From Glycocaulis sp. (GTDB taxonomy: Bacteria > Pseudomonadota > Alphaproteobacteria > Caulobacterales > Maricaulaceae): a DNA stretch of 64,000 nucleotides. The stretch is from the NCBI GenBank assembly GCA_022565665.1, contig JAIUMI010000009.1:1-64000 (forward strand), written 5' to 3'. A program made the position numbers and the translations under genes. Shown here in pieces: positions 53,118-63,682 of the stretch. The first letter of the stretch is position 1. Every line of letters starts with the position of its first letter. The notes under the pieces are model-generated. The model was not told the DNA's origin, ran no database searches, and saw only the letters and a program-made list of their open reading frames with translations.

Positions 53118-54926
53118 ATGAGCACCAATCCCGCCAATATCCGCAATTTCTCCATCGTGGCCCATATCGACCACGGCAAGTCCACCCTGGCTGACCGGCT
53201 GATCCAGTTCACCGGCGGGCTGACGACCCGCGAGATGAAGGAGCAGGTGCTCGACAATATGGAGCTGGAGCGCGAGCGCGGCATCACCATCAAGGCGCAG
53301 ACCGTTCGCCTGGATTACACCGCCCGCAATGGCGAGAAATACGTCCTGAACCTGATCGACACGCCGGGCCATGTGGACTTCGCCTATGAGGTCTCGCGCT
53401 CATTGTCGGCGTGTGAGGGCGCGCTGCTGGTGGTGGACGCCGCACAAGGCGTCGAAGCCCAGACGCTCGCCAATGTCTATGCCGCGATCGAGGTCGATCT
53501 CGAAATCGTCCCCGTTCTGAACAAGATCGACCTGCCGGCCGCCGAGCCCGACCGGGTGCGCGCCCAGATCGAGGACGTGATCGGCATCGATGCCTCCGAA
53601 GCGGTGGAAATCTCCGCCAAGACCGGGCTTGGCATTGACGCGGTGCTCGAAGCGATCGTCCATCGCCTGCCCCCGCCCAAAACCGGCGATCCTAACGCGC
53701 CTCTGAAGGCCCTGCTGGTGGATAGCTGGTATGACGCCTATCTCGGCGTGATCTGCCTTGTGCGTGTCCATGAAGGCACGCTGAAAAAAGGCATGCGCGT
53801 GCGCCTGATGGGGACCGGCGCCAACTACAATGTGGACGGGGTGGGCGTATTCCGCCCCGCCAAGGTCAATGTGGACTCGCTGGGGCCGGGCGAGATCGGC
53901 TTTCTCAACGCCTCGATCAAGCAGGTGCGTGATGCGCGCGTGGGTGACACCATCACCGAGGAAAAGCGCCCCACCTCCTCCATGCTGCCCGGCTTCAAAC
54001 CCGCCATTCCGGTGGTGTTCTGCGGGCTCTTCCCCGTTGATGCCAATGATTTTGAGGATCTGCGCGATGCGGTGGAGCGTCTGGCGCTCAACGATGCCTC
54101 GTTCAGCTTCGAGATGGAAACCAGCGCCGCGCTGGGCTTCGGCTTCCGCTGCGGCTTCCTGGGGCTGTTGCATCTGGAGGTCATCCGCGAGCGGCTGGAG
54201 CGCGAATATGATGTAGACCTCATCACCACCGCCCCGTCCGTGATTTACAAGATCAAGATGACCGACGGCTCGGTGATGGATCTGCACAACCCTGCCGACA
54301 TGCCGGACCCCGTGCGCATCGACACGATTGCCGAGCCGTGGATCAAGGCGACCATATTGGTGCCTGACGAGTATCTCGGCGGCGTCCTGAAGCTGTGCGA
54401 GGACCGGCGCGGCGTCCAGAAGGAGCTCACCTATGCCGGCAGCCGGGCCATGCTGGTCTATGAACTGCCGCTCAACGAGGTGGTGTTTGATTTCTACGAC
54501 CGGCTGAAATCCGTCACCAAGGGCTATGCCAGCTTCGACTATCAGTTTGTCGAGCACCGCGAGGGCGATCTTGTGAAGATGTCGATCCTCGTCAATGAGG
54601 AGCCGGTCGACGCGCTCTCCATGATCGTGCACCGCGCGCGCGCCGAAATGCGCGGCCGGGGCATGTGCGAGAAGCTGAAAGACCTGATCCCCCGGCACAT
54701 GTTCAAGATCCCGATCCAGGCGGCCATTGGCGGGCGCGTGATCGCGCGCGAGACGCTGTCGGCCCTCAGGAAGGACGTGACGGCCAAATGCTATGGCGGC
54801 GACGCCACCCGCAAGCGCAAGCTTCTGGAAAAGCAGAAAGCCGGCAAGAAGAAGATGCGCCAGTTCGGCCGGGTCGAAATCCCGCAGGAAGCGTTCATCG
54901 CCGCGCTGAAAATGGACGGGGATTAG
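53118..54926 (+). CDS. lepA: Elongation factor 4 (LepA)
   Basis: Ribosome-bound GTPase that aids initiation or back-translocation under stress. It is 602 aa from ATG 53118: G1 [15 protein letters not shown]3 DTPGHVDF, G4 NKID, domains II-V like EF-G without domain IV, and the unique C-terminal domain ([18 protein letters not shown]). The stop overlaps the convergent 72-aa gene by 4 bp. The longer frame start at 53082 is not conserved-looking. Confidence 0.97.
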   Translation: MSTNPANIRNFSIVAHIDHGKSTLADRLIQFTGGLTTREMKEQVLDNMELERERGITIKAQTVRLDYTARNGEKYVLNLIDTPGHVDFAYEVSRSLSACEGALLVVDAAQGVEAQTLANVYAAIEVDLEIVPVLNKIDLPAAEPDRVRAQIEDVIGIDASEAVEISAKTGLGIDAVLEAIVHRLPPPKTGDPNAPLKALLVDSWYDAYLGVICLVRVHEGTLKKGMRVRLMGTGANYNVDGVGVFRPAKVNVDSLGPGEIGFLNASIKQVRDARVGDTITEEKRPTSSMLPGFKPAIPVVFCGLFPVDANDFEDLRDAVERLALNDASFSFEMETSAALGFGFRCGFLGLLHLEVIRERLEREYDVDLITTAPSVIYKIKMTDGSVMDLHNPADMPDPVRIDTIAEPWIKATILVPDEYLGGVLKLCEDRRGVQKELTYAGSRAMLVYELPLNEVVFDFYDRLKSVTKGYASFDYQFVEHREGDLVKMSILVNEEPVDALSMIVHRARAEMRGRGMCEKLKDLIPRHMFKIPIQAAIGGRVIARETLSALRKDVTAKCYGGDATRKRKLLEKQKAGKKKMRQFGRVEIPQEAFIAALKMDGD

Positions 54927-55141
54927 GGGTAGCCATGGCAGACTTTGACTTCGTTTAACGAGGTCAGATCGAACTTCCGGGCGAAGTCGTAGATAACGTC
55001 TGCTGGGTCGCGAGATTCAGCGAATTCCTGCCTCAATCTGTCGTCGTCCAGCCCGGCGTCGTTCAGATTGATGCAGTACTGCGACATCAAATGGGCTTCG
55101 GCCTCTTCACGCCAAGAATCGAAGCTTTGCGGTTTGCTCAC
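54923..55141 (-). CDS. Unrecognised 72-aa acidic protein downstream of the HNH gene
   Basis: A small acidic protein ([52 protein letters not shown]), mostly helical in appearance, with no recognised domain. It starts 4 bp after the HNH gene stop, so it is probably translated from the same mRNA, and it ends 4 bp inside the lepA stop. Its base composition is less GC-rich than lepA. As partner of a nuclease gene it could be an accessory or an inhibitor, but nothing in the sequence proves it. Confidence 0.65.
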   Translation of the reverse strand: MSKPQSFDSWREEAEAHLMSQYCINLNDAGLDDDRLRQEFAESRDPADVIYDFARKFDLTSLNEVKVCHGYP

Positions 55142-55145
55142 TGGG

Positions 55146-56030
55146 CTATCCCTTAAACCGGTTTTCGCGATGCCAACGCAAGAAGGCGGGGTTAGGCTGT
55201 GACCGTGCCTCTGGCGGCACGAAAATGTGACCGCTCGGATCGAACAAGCGATCTACGCCTTCGGGCAATAATGGTTTGGCAGTCAGTAGTTTGAAATCGT
55301 CATCAACGCTGATCAAGCCGCGATCAAACATCCAATGAACGGTACGAGACAAGGCTAATCCGTTGCGGACGGAGTCGGGGCCTCTGTCGGCTACCGGCTT
55401 GATATGCGCCGCTTCCATCTCGGCTCTGCCGCCACCATTAATGATTTTCAAGCCGGTGACTGCACATCGAGAATCATAGGCGGTTCTAACCTGTGCGGCG
55501 AAAACCCGATCACGAAACGGCCTCATTGAAACCTGTTCGATGATTGGTCTTTCAAAGTCCAACTGCTCCTCTGCAACACCCATCATAGCGGTGCTGTCAT
55601 TAGCATCCGGTTGAACGGACAGCGCGGGCAAATAGCCAGCCCTTAATATGAGCTCGAACTCGTGGTCTGGAATGCGTCGGATCGACCACCCCATGGCGCC
55701 TCGGCTAGGGAGGCCATCTGGACGACCGAGCTTTTCTTCCCAGAAAGACCTATCAGCACGCTGAAACGGGACGGGTTCAGGAAACTGGAGGAAGTCCTCG
55801 ATCTTTGCGTAGAAGTGGTCGGCGCGCTGTGGATCGGGGTAGACGTGGGCGATCCTTGCGGATGCCCAATAGGCCATCCTTCCGCCACTGCGTCGCGGCT
55901 CATAGTACAGGCAGCCATCACCCACAGCAGCTTGGGCGGCAGCAAGGTACTGCTTCGGGAAGTGATAGACGTCCCCCGTGACATCATCATATCCGCTGTC
56001 CGCGCGTTGCGTGAGAACAACCTTGGCCAC
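55146..56030 (-). CDS. HNH endonuclease with N-terminal PUA/EVE-like domain (restriction-type)
   Basis: A 294-aa predicted restriction nuclease of the COG3440/HNH_2 kind. The N-terminal part (DVYHFPKQYLAAAQAAVG, GCLYYEPRRSGGRMAYWASARI) looks like a PUA/EVE-type reader. The C-terminal HNH core is YDSRCAVTGLKI, MEAAHIKPVADRGPDSVRNGLALSR, HWMFDRGLISVDDDF, with its His residues intact. I start at GTG 56030 (GGGGAAA upstream) rather than the TTG at 56054. By analogy to type IV systems it may cut modified DNA. It is 4 bp upstream of the 72-aa gene and stands alone between core genes. Confidence 0.8.
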   Translation of the reverse strand: MAKVVLTQRADSGYDDVTGDVYHFPKQYLAAAQAAVGDGCLYYEPRRSGGRMAYWASARIAHVYPDPQRADHFYAKIEDFLQFPEPVPFQRADRSFWEEKLGRPDGLPSRGAMGWSIRRIPDHEFELILRAGYLPALSVQPDANDSTAMMGVAEEQLDFERPIIEQVSMRPFRDRVFAAQVRTAYDSRCAVTGLKIINGGGRAEMEAAHIKPVADRGPDSVRNGLALSRTVHWMFDRGLISVDDDFKLLTAKPLLPEGVDRLFDPSGHIFVPPEARSQPNPAFLRWHRENRFKG

Positions 56031-56093
56031 TGCGATTTCCCCGCCTTCTCGCAAGACTTTGATCTTATTGACCCAAGTTGTCTACCAACACCA

Positions 56094-56126
56094 AAAACGC
56101 CGCCGGATCGTCTCCGGCGGCGTTTT
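56094..56126. terminator. Bidirectional terminator
   Basis: AAAACGCCGCCGGA (56094-56107) and TCCGGCGGCGTTTT (56113-56126) form a perfect 14-bp stem with a 5-nt loop, with a T-run on the + strand and A-run on the other. It lies downstream of the copper-chaperone gene (minus strand) and upstream of the HNH gene. Confidence 0.9.
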
Positions 56127-56178
56127 CGCATGTGTGTCCGGCCATCAGGCCGGCGAGGTGCGGGAGGCGGGCCTGCGC

Positions 56179-56817
56179 CTATTCCTCTTCCCCGCCGTCT
56201 TCATCTTCGACCGGCTCGTGATAGTCGCCGCGCTGGTGGGCGTCACCATGATCCATCGCCGAATGGTCCATGCCCCCATGACCGTCCGTGCTGGCGGGCG
56301 CATCAGCCTGCGGCGGCGTGGCGCTCAGGGGCAGGCGGATGGTGGTTTCGGCGCCGCTGGCAAATTCCAGCGTGATCTCCACCTCGCCATCAAGCGAGGC
56401 GGTATCAACGCCAAAGAACATGAGGTGGTCGCCGCCGGGGCGCAGCGATACCGGCTCGCCTGCGGGCAGGTCGATGGCCTCGACCTGGCGCATGCGCATC
56501 ACCTCGCCGTCATCTTCCATCGTGTGCAGCTCGATGGCCGCCGCGGCGGGCGAGCGTGCCCCGATCAGCTGGTCATCTTCGGTTTCGGCCAGAAGCGTCA
56601 TATAGCCCGCGGTCACGTCGCGTCCTGCGGGCGGGGTGCGCACCCAGCCGGAGGTGACGAGCGGAACGGAAGGCTCGATCGCGGCCATGGCATCCTCCGC
56701 AGGGCTAGGGGCTGCCGGTTCGGTGGCCGCCGGGTCCGGCGCGTCGCCACAGGCCGCCAGCAGCAGGGCGGACGCGGCAACAGGGCCAAGGATAGCGCGC
56801 GGCGTGAAACAGATCAT
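56179..56817 (-). CDS. PCuAC-type copper chaperone lipoprotein with His/Met-rich tail
   Basis: A 212-aa periplasmic lipoprotein (lipobox LLAACG near residue 22) of the PCuAC family that carries Cu(I) for cytochrome oxidase or other targets. The domain (about 50-165) has GWVRTPPAGRDVTAGYMTL, ELHTMEDDGEVMRMRQV and GGDHLMFFG, giving the Cu ligands His and Met of H(M)...M...HxM. The C-terminal tail HGGMDHSAMDHGDAH is an added His/Met cluster that would bind more copper. Confidence 0.88.
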   Translation of the reverse strand: MICFTPRAILGPVAASALLLAACGDAPDPAATEPAAPSPAEDAMAAIEPSVPLVTSGWVRTPPAGRDVTAGYMTLLAETEDDQLIGARSPAAAAIELHTMEDDGEVMRMRQVEAIDLPAGEPVSLRPGGDHLMFFGVDTASLDGEVEITLEFASGAETTIRLPLSATPPQADAPASTDGHGGMDHSAMDHGDAHQRGDYHEPVEDEDGGEEE

Positions 56818-56966
56818 GTCAGAAACTCCCGTGAGCCAGAGCGGAGCTGAAGGGCGGGCAGGCGGGGCTAGCCCTCTCCCGGCGCTTCAGGCATGGCGCA
56901 TAACTGGGCCGAAACGGCCTTGCTGACAAGGCCAACCGCTCCGGTCCGGCGTTTTGCCGCAAGGTT

Positions 56967-58004
56967 TCAGGCCCGCCAGTAGCCGACCAGATTGCGCGCT
57001 TCGGCGATCACAGGCGCCGCAACCTCGCGGGCCTTGTCCGCCCCTGCGGTGAGGATGCGGTCGATCTCGGCCCGGTCAGACAGAAGCCGCGCATAGGTGT
57101 CGGCGATGGGCGACAGGAACTCCACCGCCACTTCGGCCAGACGTGGCTTGAACACGCCAAAGCCCTGTCCGGCAAACTCATCGAGCACGCTCTGGCTCGT
57201 GGTGCCGGTAAGGGCGGCATAGATGCCGACCAGATTCCTTGCTTCCGGACGGCCTTCCAGCTCTTTGGTGCTCGCGGGCAGGGGTTCAGGATCGGTCTTG
57301 GCCTTCTTGATCTTGCGCGCGATCGTGTCAGCGTCGTCCGCGAGGTTTATGCGCGAATTGTCGCTGGGATCGGATTTCGACATTTTAGCCGTGCCGTCTT
57401 TGAGCGACATGATGCGCGCGCCATCGGGCATGATGACGGGTTCAGGCAGCGGGAACACCGCTTCGCCCTTGCCAAAATCGCGGTTGAAGCGCGCGGCGAT
57501 ATCGCGCGACAGTTCCAGATGCTGCTTCTGGTCCTCACCGACGGGCACATGGGTTGCCTTGTAGACGAGGATATCGGCCGCCTGCAGGACGGGATAGGTG
57601 AAGAGGCCGACGCTCGCGCGTTCGGCGTCCTTGCCGGCCTTGTCCTTGAACTGGGTCATGCGCTCCAGCCAGCCGAGGCGCGCCACGCAATTGAAGATCC
57701 AGGCGAGCTCGGCATGCTCGCGCACGGCAGACTGGGCAAAGACGGCGCTGCGCGACGGGTCGACGCCCGCGGCGAGATAGGCGGCCGCCACCGAGCGCAC
57801 GGCGTCGGGCAGGGCGGCCGGATCGTGCGGCATGGTCATGGCGTGCATGTCCACCACGCAATAGAAGCAGGGCACGCCCCGATCCTGCAGCGCGACCCAG
57901 TTCTTCAGCGCACCGAGATAATTGCCAAGATGCAGCGCGCCTGTCGGCTGCATGCCGGACAGGATGCGCTCAGGGCCTTTGTAATCGGTCGGGGTGTCGC
58001 TCAT
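56967..58004 (-). CDS. trpS: Tryptophanyl-tRNA synthetase
   Basis: Charges tRNA-Trp. It is 345 aa: class I HIGH-like motif [16 protein letters not shown] near residue 18, [15 protein letters not shown], and the KMSKS signature in [19 protein letters not shown] 58004 is the family start; the longer frame has no matching sequence. It follows murJ on the same strand after a 92-bp gap. Confidence 0.96.
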   Translation of the reverse strand: MSDTPTDYKGPERILSGMQPTGALHLGNYLGALKNWVALQDRGVPCFYCVVDMHAMTMPHDPAALPDAVRSVAAAYLAAGVDPSRSAVFAQSAVREHAELAWIFNCVARLGWLERMTQFKDKAGKDAERASVGLFTYPVLQAADILVYKATHVPVGEDQKQHLELSRDIAARFNRDFGKGEAVFPLPEPVIMPDGARIMSLKDGTAKMSKSDPSDNSRINLADDADTIARKIKKAKTDPEPLPASTKELEGRPEARNLVGIYAALTGTTSQSVLDEFAGQGFGVFKPRLAEVAVEFLSPIADTYARLLSDRAEIDRILTAGADKAREVAAPVIAEARNLVGYWRA

Positions 58005-58096
58005 GGCTTTGTCTTTGTCTTCGCGCTGGCTGGGAATGGGAGAATGCAGGCAAGGCGAAGGGGTGTAGCCGCCCGCAAGGCAGGGCTCAAGCGGGG

Positions 58097-59701
58097 TTAC
58101 ACCGCATCGTCCGGGCTGGTGACGGTTTTGGCATCGCGCTGTGGCCGCAGCGCTTCGGCAAACTCGGATGGGCGCAGCGCCCCGAGCGCCAGACAGGCAC
58201 CGCCAAACACTCCGCCGCCGGCCCCGACGGCAAGGATCAGGCTGACAAGCGTCACGAGGCTGGTACCCAGCATGGGCAGGCTCGCGGTGATCAGTCCGGG
58301 CAGCCACGCTGCCAGCGCCCAGACGGTGCCTGCCATGATGAGGGCGGCGAGCAGAAGGCGCGGCGCGGTGCGCGCCAGCCGTTTGTCGATCTGTAAAAGC
58401 CCGCGCGTGCGCAAGGTCAGGCCCAGCAGCACCGCATTCACCCAGCCGGCAAGGCTGGAAGCTATGGCAAGCCCGACAAAACCCAGCCCGCCAAAGAAGA
58501 GCGCGAGCGCAAAGACGAAATTGACCGCCACGGCGGCGAGCGCGAAGCGCATCGGGGTTTTGGTGTCTTCCCGCGCGAAGAAGGCGGGCGCGAGCACTTT
58601 CACCAGCACGAAGGCGGGCAGGCCGAGCCCGGCAATGGCAAGCGCAATGCCGGTATTGCGGGTATCTGCGGCGGAGAACGCGCCGCGCTCGTAAATGCCC
58701 GCCGTGATCAGCTCGGGCATGGCCACGAGGGCAAGAGCGGCGGGCAGGGTCAGCGCGAGCGAGATTTCCAGCGCCCGGTTCATGGCAAAATGCCCGCCGG
58801 TCTCGTCCCCGGTGCGCACGCGCCGGGTGAGATTGGGCAGGAGCGCAATCCCCATGGCGATGCCGATCATGCCCAGAGGTAGCTGGTAGAGGCGCTCGGC
58901 ATAATTGAGCCAGGAGCGTGCGCCCTCTTCCAGCGTCGCGATGGAGGAGGTCACCACCACATTGATCTGCACCGCGCTAGCAGCGATTGCGCCGGGAATA
59001 CCGAGCGCGATGAGGCGTTTGACACGCGGGGTCAGCTTTGGCGGCAGGACGCGCAGGCGCAGCCTGGCGCGCGCTGCCGATGTCCACAGCATCGCCACCT
59101 GCGCCGCGCCGGAGAGCGTCACCCCCCAGGCGAGCCAGACCACCAGCTCATCGGTCGAGTCACCCGGATTGAAGGCCAGCACCGCAATCATCACCAGATT
59201 GAGCGCAACCGGCGCGAAAGCGGCCATCGCAAACCGGCCATGGCTGTTCAGCCCGCCGGAGATCAGCGCGGCCACCACCATGGTCAGGAGGTAGGGCATC
59301 ATGATCTGCAACAGCAGGACGGCGAGGGCCATGCCATCGGGATCGCCAATGCGTCCGGGGAAGAAGGCATAGGCAAGCCAGGGCGCGAAGATCTGGAAAG
59401 CGATCACCAGCGCGCCGGTCACCGTCACCATGAAGGAGAGGGCTTCGGAGGCGAACCGGTCGGCTTCCTCGCGCCCCTTGCCTTCCAGCTCCCGGCCATA
59501 GAGCGGCACAAAAGCCGCGTTGAACGCGCCTTCGGCCAGCACCCGGCGGAAGGTGTTGGGGATGGTCATGGCCTGGAAGAAGGTGTCGGCTACCGGGCCT
59601 GCGCCAAGACGCGCCGCGGTCAGCATTTCGCGCGCCAGCCCGGCCACCCGGCTGAGCAGGGTCAGACTGCTGATGACGCCGAGATTACGTAAAAGGCGCA
59701 T
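58097..59701 (-). CDS. murJ: Lipid II flippase MurJ
   Basis: MOP-family membrane protein that flips lipid II to the periplasm for peptidoglycan synthesis. It is 534 aa with 14 hydrophobic segments; [21 protein letters not shown] and [17 protein letters not shown] mark the N-lobe, and [20 protein letters not shown] is the central helix. It lies 3 bp downstream of glnD. Confidence 0.95.
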   Translation of the reverse strand: MRLLRNLGVISSLTLLSRVAGLAREMLTAARLGAGPVADTFFQAMTIPNTFRRVLAEGAFNAAFVPLYGRELEGKGREEADRFASEALSFMVTVTGALVIAFQIFAPWLAYAFFPGRIGDPDGMALAVLLLQIMMPYLLTMVVAALISGGLNSHGRFAMAAFAPVALNLVMIAVLAFNPGDSTDELVVWLAWGVTLSGAAQVAMLWTSAARARLRLRVLPPKLTPRVKRLIALGIPGAIAASAVQINVVVTSSIATLEEGARSWLNYAERLYQLPLGMIGIAMGIALLPNLTRRVRTGDETGGHFAMNRALEISLALTLPAALALVAMPELITAGIYERGAFSAADTRNTGIALAIAGLGLPAFVLVKVLAPAFFAREDTKTPMRFALAAVAVNFVFALALFFGGLGFVGLAIASSLAGWVNAVLLGLTLRTRGLLQIDKRLARTAPRLLLAALIMAGTVWALAAWLPGLITASLPMLGTSLVTLVSLILAVGAGGGVFGGACLALGALRPSEFAEALRPQRDAKTVTSPDDAV

Positions 59702-59704
59702 CGT

Positions 59705-62524
59705 CTAGCGGCCCACGCTGGCTTCGGCGCGCTGGCGGGTGTCGGCGCCCGGCGCGTTCGCCTCCGCCCCGCCCAGCACGGCAAGGAGGGCGTCTTTCAG
59801 CGCTTTCTCACGTTTCGGATCGGTAATCTTGCGGCCCTGCTCGGTGACGTAGAACACGTCCACCGCGCGCTCGCCATAGCCGTCAATGCGCGCAGCCTGC
59901 ACCGACAGGCCAAGCCCGGTAATCGCGCGGGCGAGATCGTGCAGCAGGCCCGGCCGGTCACGGCCAGACGCCTCCACCACCAGCGCGCCATCGGCCGCCT
60001 TGCCTTCGATTTTCACATAAGGCGTGACGGTAAAAGCCGCCTCGCGCCTCGCAACGCGCCGGGCCGGGATCAGATGTTTCTCGCCAAGGCCTTCGCGGGC
60101 GGCCGTGTCCACGCGGGCTTTCAGCCGGTCGAGCGCAGCAAGGTCTGACCAGCCATAGGGCTTGCCGCCCGGTTCCTGCACATAGAACACGTCAAACGCC
60201 GTGCCGCCCGCCGTGGTGGCGACCTGCGCGCCGACGACATTCGCGCCGGACAGGGCCAGCGCGCCCGCGATATCGGCAAAGAGCCCGTCCCGGTCGGGCG
60301 CGAGGATCAGCACCTCGGCGGCAGAGCGGCGGCGGTCTATGCGCACCCCGCAGGCCACATCCGCGCCGCGCGCCTCAGCCGCGCGCACAAAGGCGGCATG
60401 GCGCAGCCGGTCGCTCTCGGCAAAGGAGAGCCAGTAGCTGTCATCAAGCTGACCGCTCCAGCGCTCGCCAAAGGCTGGATCAATGCGCTCCATCTCGGCG
60501 CGGAACAGGGTGCGGGCGCGGTCTGCGCGCGCGTGCAGGCGGGCCAGCGCCTCGTCCTCGCCCGCGCGTCCCTCGCCAGTGAGGACCGCGGCTGTCGCCT
60601 CATAGAGATCGCGGATCAGCTGGGCCTTCCAGCCATTCCACACGCCGGGCCCGACCGCGCGGATATCGACCACGGTCAGCACGGTCAGAAGCCGCAAGCG
60701 CTCCAGATTGCTCACGATACCGGCAAAATCGAGCACGGTGCGCGGATCGGACAGATCGCGCCGCTGGGCGGCATCGCTCATCTCCAGATGGGAGCGGATC
60801 AGCCAGGCCACCAGTGCCGTTTCGGTTTCATCAAGCCCCAGCCGTGCGCAGGCCACCAGCGCGCGCTCCGCCCCTTCAATGCACTGATCGCCCTGCCCCT
60901 TGCCGGTATCGTGCAAGAGCACGGCCAGATGCAGAGCCCGCCTGTGGGTGATGTCATGGATGATGCGGGTGGCCAGCGGGTGATCGCCGGCGAGCCGGCC
61001 CCGCTCGATTTCGCGTAAGAGGCCGAGGGCATTGAGCGTATGCTCGTCCACCGTGAAGCGGTGATACATGTTGAACTGGGTGCGTGCGACGATATCGCCG
61101 AACTCGGGGATGTACGCGCCCAATAGCCCGGCTTCCGTCATTGCCCGCAGCGTCATGCGCGGATCATCAGCTTCCAGCAATATGGCAAAGAAGCTGCGCG
61201 CGGCGCGCTGGTCAGCCCGGAAATCGTCATCTACCAGCCGGAGGGAATGTGCGACCAGCGCCACCGCATCCGGGTGCAGGTCGAGATGGCGTGCGGCGGC
61301 CAGCTCGAACAGCGTCAGCAGGCGTACCGGGTCATCTTCCACCACAGTGGGGTCGGCAAAGGTCAGCCGGCCTGAACGGATCGCAAAACCGGCCTCGGCC
61401 AGCCCCTCATCATCCGGTGCGCCATCAGCGGGCAGGAAGCGGCCAATACCGGCGGGCGGGTCTTTCAGCTCATCTGCCTCGAGTTTGGCGCACACAAGCC
61501 GGGTCAGCGCGCCGACATCGATGGCGCGCCGGAAATAGTCCCGCATGAAATCTTCCACGCCGAGCGTTTCTTCGCTGTCCTCATAGCCCATGAGGGTAGA
61601 GATTTCAGGTTGGGTATCGAAGGTCAGCCGGTCATCCTTGCGGGCGTTGAGCGCGTGCAAATGGAAACGCACGGTCCAGTAGAAGTCCTCGGCCTTCAGA
61701 TAGCGCTCCACGTCCTGCACGGTCAGAAGGCCGCCTGCCACCCAGCGCTCCATTGCGTCATTGCCGTAGAGCACCTGGGCGAGCCAGCGAATGGTCTGCA
61801 GGTCGCGCAGCGCGCCCTTGCCGTCCTTTATGTTTGGCTCGACCGCATAGCGGCTGTCACCTTGCCGGTCGACACGGGCATCGCGCTCGGAGAGCTTCGC
61901 GCTGACAAAGCCTGCGATTTCGTCATGGGCGCGCAGCGTGCGGGCAAACTTGTGCTTCAGCGTGGAGACAAGGCGCTCATCGCCGGACACCCATCGTATA
62001 TCGAGAAGCGCGGTGCGCTCCGACACATCCTCGCGGGCAAGGGCAATGGCTTCGTCCACGGTGCGGATCGCGCCGCCGCCAATATTGAGCCCGCAATCCC
62101 ACAGCACGTAGAGCATGCGCTCCACAATGCCTTCCCCGCCTTCGCGAAGCGGCGTTCCGGCGAGAAACAGAAGATCGATATCTGATTGCGGGGCGAGCTC
62201 GCCCGCGCCCCAGCCGCCAAGCGCGCACACGGCAAGGCCTGGCGCATTGGCGCCTTCCGGGTCCACATCGGTGGCGATGGAATCGAAAAGCGCGCGGATG
62301 GCAGCATTCATCACGCCGGAGAGGGCGCGCGCAGCCTCCAGCCCCCCGCCCTTGCCGTGAAGCTTGCCGGCGGCATAGACGCGGCCCGCTTCGATATATT
62401 TCTTCAGCCGGCCAATGCCTGCCTGACGCGAGGCAGGTGGCTCCCAGCCCTCGCGCGTGGCCGCGGCGAGCTCTGCGCGCAGGCGCAGTCCATCAAGGGA
62501 GGCGGGCAGGGCAGACAGGCGCAT
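59705..62524 (-). CDS. glnD: PII uridylyltransferase/uridylyl-removing enzyme
   Basis: Nitrogen sensor that adds UMP to or removes it from PII proteins by glutamine level. It is 939 aa: nucleotidyltransferase domain with GGWGAGELAPQSDIDLLFL (about residue 108), an HD phosphohydrolase domain (RFTVDEHTLNAL, VLLHDTGKG), and two C-terminal ACT domains (near residues 730 and 835; GRDRPGLLHDLARAITG). It is upstream of murJ on the same strand, 3 bp gap. Confidence 0.95.
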   Translation of the reverse strand: MRLSALPASLDGLRLRAELAAATREGWEPPASRQAGIGRLKKYIEAGRVYAAGKLHGKGGGLEAARALSGVMNAAIRALFDSIATDVDPEGANAPGLAVCALGGWGAGELAPQSDIDLLFLAGTPLREGGEGIVERMLYVLWDCGLNIGGGAIRTVDEAIALAREDVSERTALLDIRWVSGDERLVSTLKHKFARTLRAHDEIAGFVSAKLSERDARVDRQGDSRYAVEPNIKDGKGALRDLQTIRWLAQVLYGNDAMERWVAGGLLTVQDVERYLKAEDFYWTVRFHLHALNARKDDRLTFDTQPEISTLMGYEDSEETLGVEDFMRDYFRRAIDVGALTRLVCAKLEADELKDPPAGIGRFLPADGAPDDEGLAEAGFAIRSGRLTFADPTVVEDDPVRLLTLFELAAARHLDLHPDAVALVAHSLRLVDDDFRADQRAARSFFAILLEADDPRMTLRAMTEAGLLGAYIPEFGDIVARTQFNMYHRFTVDEHTLNALGLLREIERGRLAGDHPLATRIIHDITHRRALHLAVLLHDTGKGQGDQCIEGAERALVACARLGLDETETALVAWLIRSHLEMSDAAQRRDLSDPRTVLDFAGIVSNLERLRLLTVLTVVDIRAVGPGVWNGWKAQLIRDLYEATAAVLTGEGRAGEDEALARLHARADRARTLFRAEMERIDPAFGERWSGQLDDSYWLSFAESDRLRHAAFVRAAEARGADVACGVRIDRRRSAAEVLILAPDRDGLFADIAGALALSGANVVGAQVATTAGGTAFDVFYVQEPGGKPYGWSDLAALDRLKARVDTAAREGLGEKHLIPARRVARREAAFTVTPYVKIEGKAADGALVVEASGRDRPGLLHDLARAITGLGLSVQAARIDGYGERAVDVFYVTEQGRKITDPKREKALKDALLAVLGGAEANAPGADTRQRAEASVGR

Positions 62525-62583
62525 GAGCCAAGGTCTTACGCCATCACATGGCCCTCGTCAGCCATCCTTTTGCCGTAAGGGCG

Positions 62584-63669
62584 TCAGCGCCCCTCCACCT
62601 CAACGACCAGCGCTTCGCTGGCGGCCACCTCGCCGCGCACAAGGGCCTGGTAGGCGGAAAGCGTCTCCTGTGGTCCAATAAGGCTGCGCCAGGCCAGAAG
62701 CGTATCTGCGACTGCGGCAAACTGCGACCATGCTTCGCCCTGCCTCTGCGCAAAGCCTTCAGGCCCCCATTCGCCAACGCGTTGGCGGGCATGGTCAGGG
62801 GCGAAGAAGAAGGAAGGTCTGGGACCGGGCAGGGCACGCGCGGGCGCACTTGTCTCCCAGTGGGCTCCACCAACGCGGATATTGGCCTTCAGGCTGTCAC
62901 CAAAATGCGTGTGGAGCGTGCGGTTCACATCTGCCGAGCCTGCAAAATCGACGATCAGGCGGGCGGGTGCAGGGTCCATCCGCTCGATATCGTCATAGGC
63001 GATAACGGCGTCATAGAGCCCGCTACCCTTCACGAAACCGGTATTGCGCGCGGAGGTCAGGCCTTCGATGGAGAGACCCTCCGGCCGATGGCGTTTCAGC
63101 AGTAAGGCGAGCGCCAGTGCGGTCTTGCTCGACGCACTGGTGAGAACGATCCGTTCCGCGCCGGAAAAGCCGGTATCGCGCAAATGCGCATCAATCAGGA
63201 AGGAGGTCAGGAACAGGGGTTGGAGCACCATCTGCGCGGCCTCGCGCACCGGGTTCTCGCCGGACCCCGCCGGGCAGCGCTCGTAGCGGTTATAGACTGC
63301 CGGCAGCTCGGCGCGGTGAGCGGCGGCATCGATGAAGCTCTCCGGGCGGATCTTGCCCGGCGTGATGATCAGCTCAGCAGCAGCAGGCAGATAGCCATAG
63401 ACGCGTTCGCCAACTGACAAGCCTTCGCAGCGGCTCTCGATCACTTCCGCAAAGCCCCAGACGGGCAGGCGGCCGCGCCCGTCCGCTCCGGGAAAGAAGC
63501 GCCAGTATCCCATCGCCTCGCCGAAGGCGGCATAGGTGATGTTGTTGGCCGTCATGGCAAAGCGGCGCACGGCAAGGCGTGCCTCGCCCGCCTGCAATTC
63601 ACGGGACATCTCCTCCACGAGGCTGGCTTGCATGATGTCGCCCTGCTCAATGCTCAAAGCCCAGCTCAT
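62584..63669 (-). CDS. DUF2855 protein (medium-chain reductase-like)
   Basis: A 361-aa protein of the DUF2855 family, a remote relative of the medium-chain dehydrogenase fold: YAAFGEAMGYWRFFPG, RLPVWGFAEVIESRCEGLSVGERVYGY, and SASSKTALALALLL in place of a Rossmann motif. The reaction is unknown. It lies between mutS (13 bp) and glnD (59 bp) on the same strand. Confidence 0.82.
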   Translation of the reverse strand: MSWALSIEQGDIMQASLVEEMSRELQAGEARLAVRRFAMTANNITYAAFGEAMGYWRFFPGADGRGRLPVWGFAEVIESRCEGLSVGERVYGYLPAAAELIITPGKIRPESFIDAAAHRAELPAVYNRYERCPAGSGENPVREAAQMVLQPLFLTSFLIDAHLRDTGFSGAERIVLTSASSKTALALALLLKRHRPEGLSIEGLTSARNTGFVKGSGLYDAVIAYDDIERMDPAPARLIVDFAGSADVNRTLHTHFGDSLKANIRVGGAHWETSAPARALPGPRPSFFFAPDHARQRVGEWGPEGFAQRQGEAWSQFAAVADTLLAWRSLIGPQETLSAYQALVRGEVAASEALVVEVEGR

Positions 63670-63682
63670 CGGTCATATCTCC

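Noticed and set aside
53400..54698. 432-aa minus-strand frame
   Set aside because: Antisense shadow of lepA, caused by the GC-rich third codon position; His/Gly/Ala-rich composition without domain.
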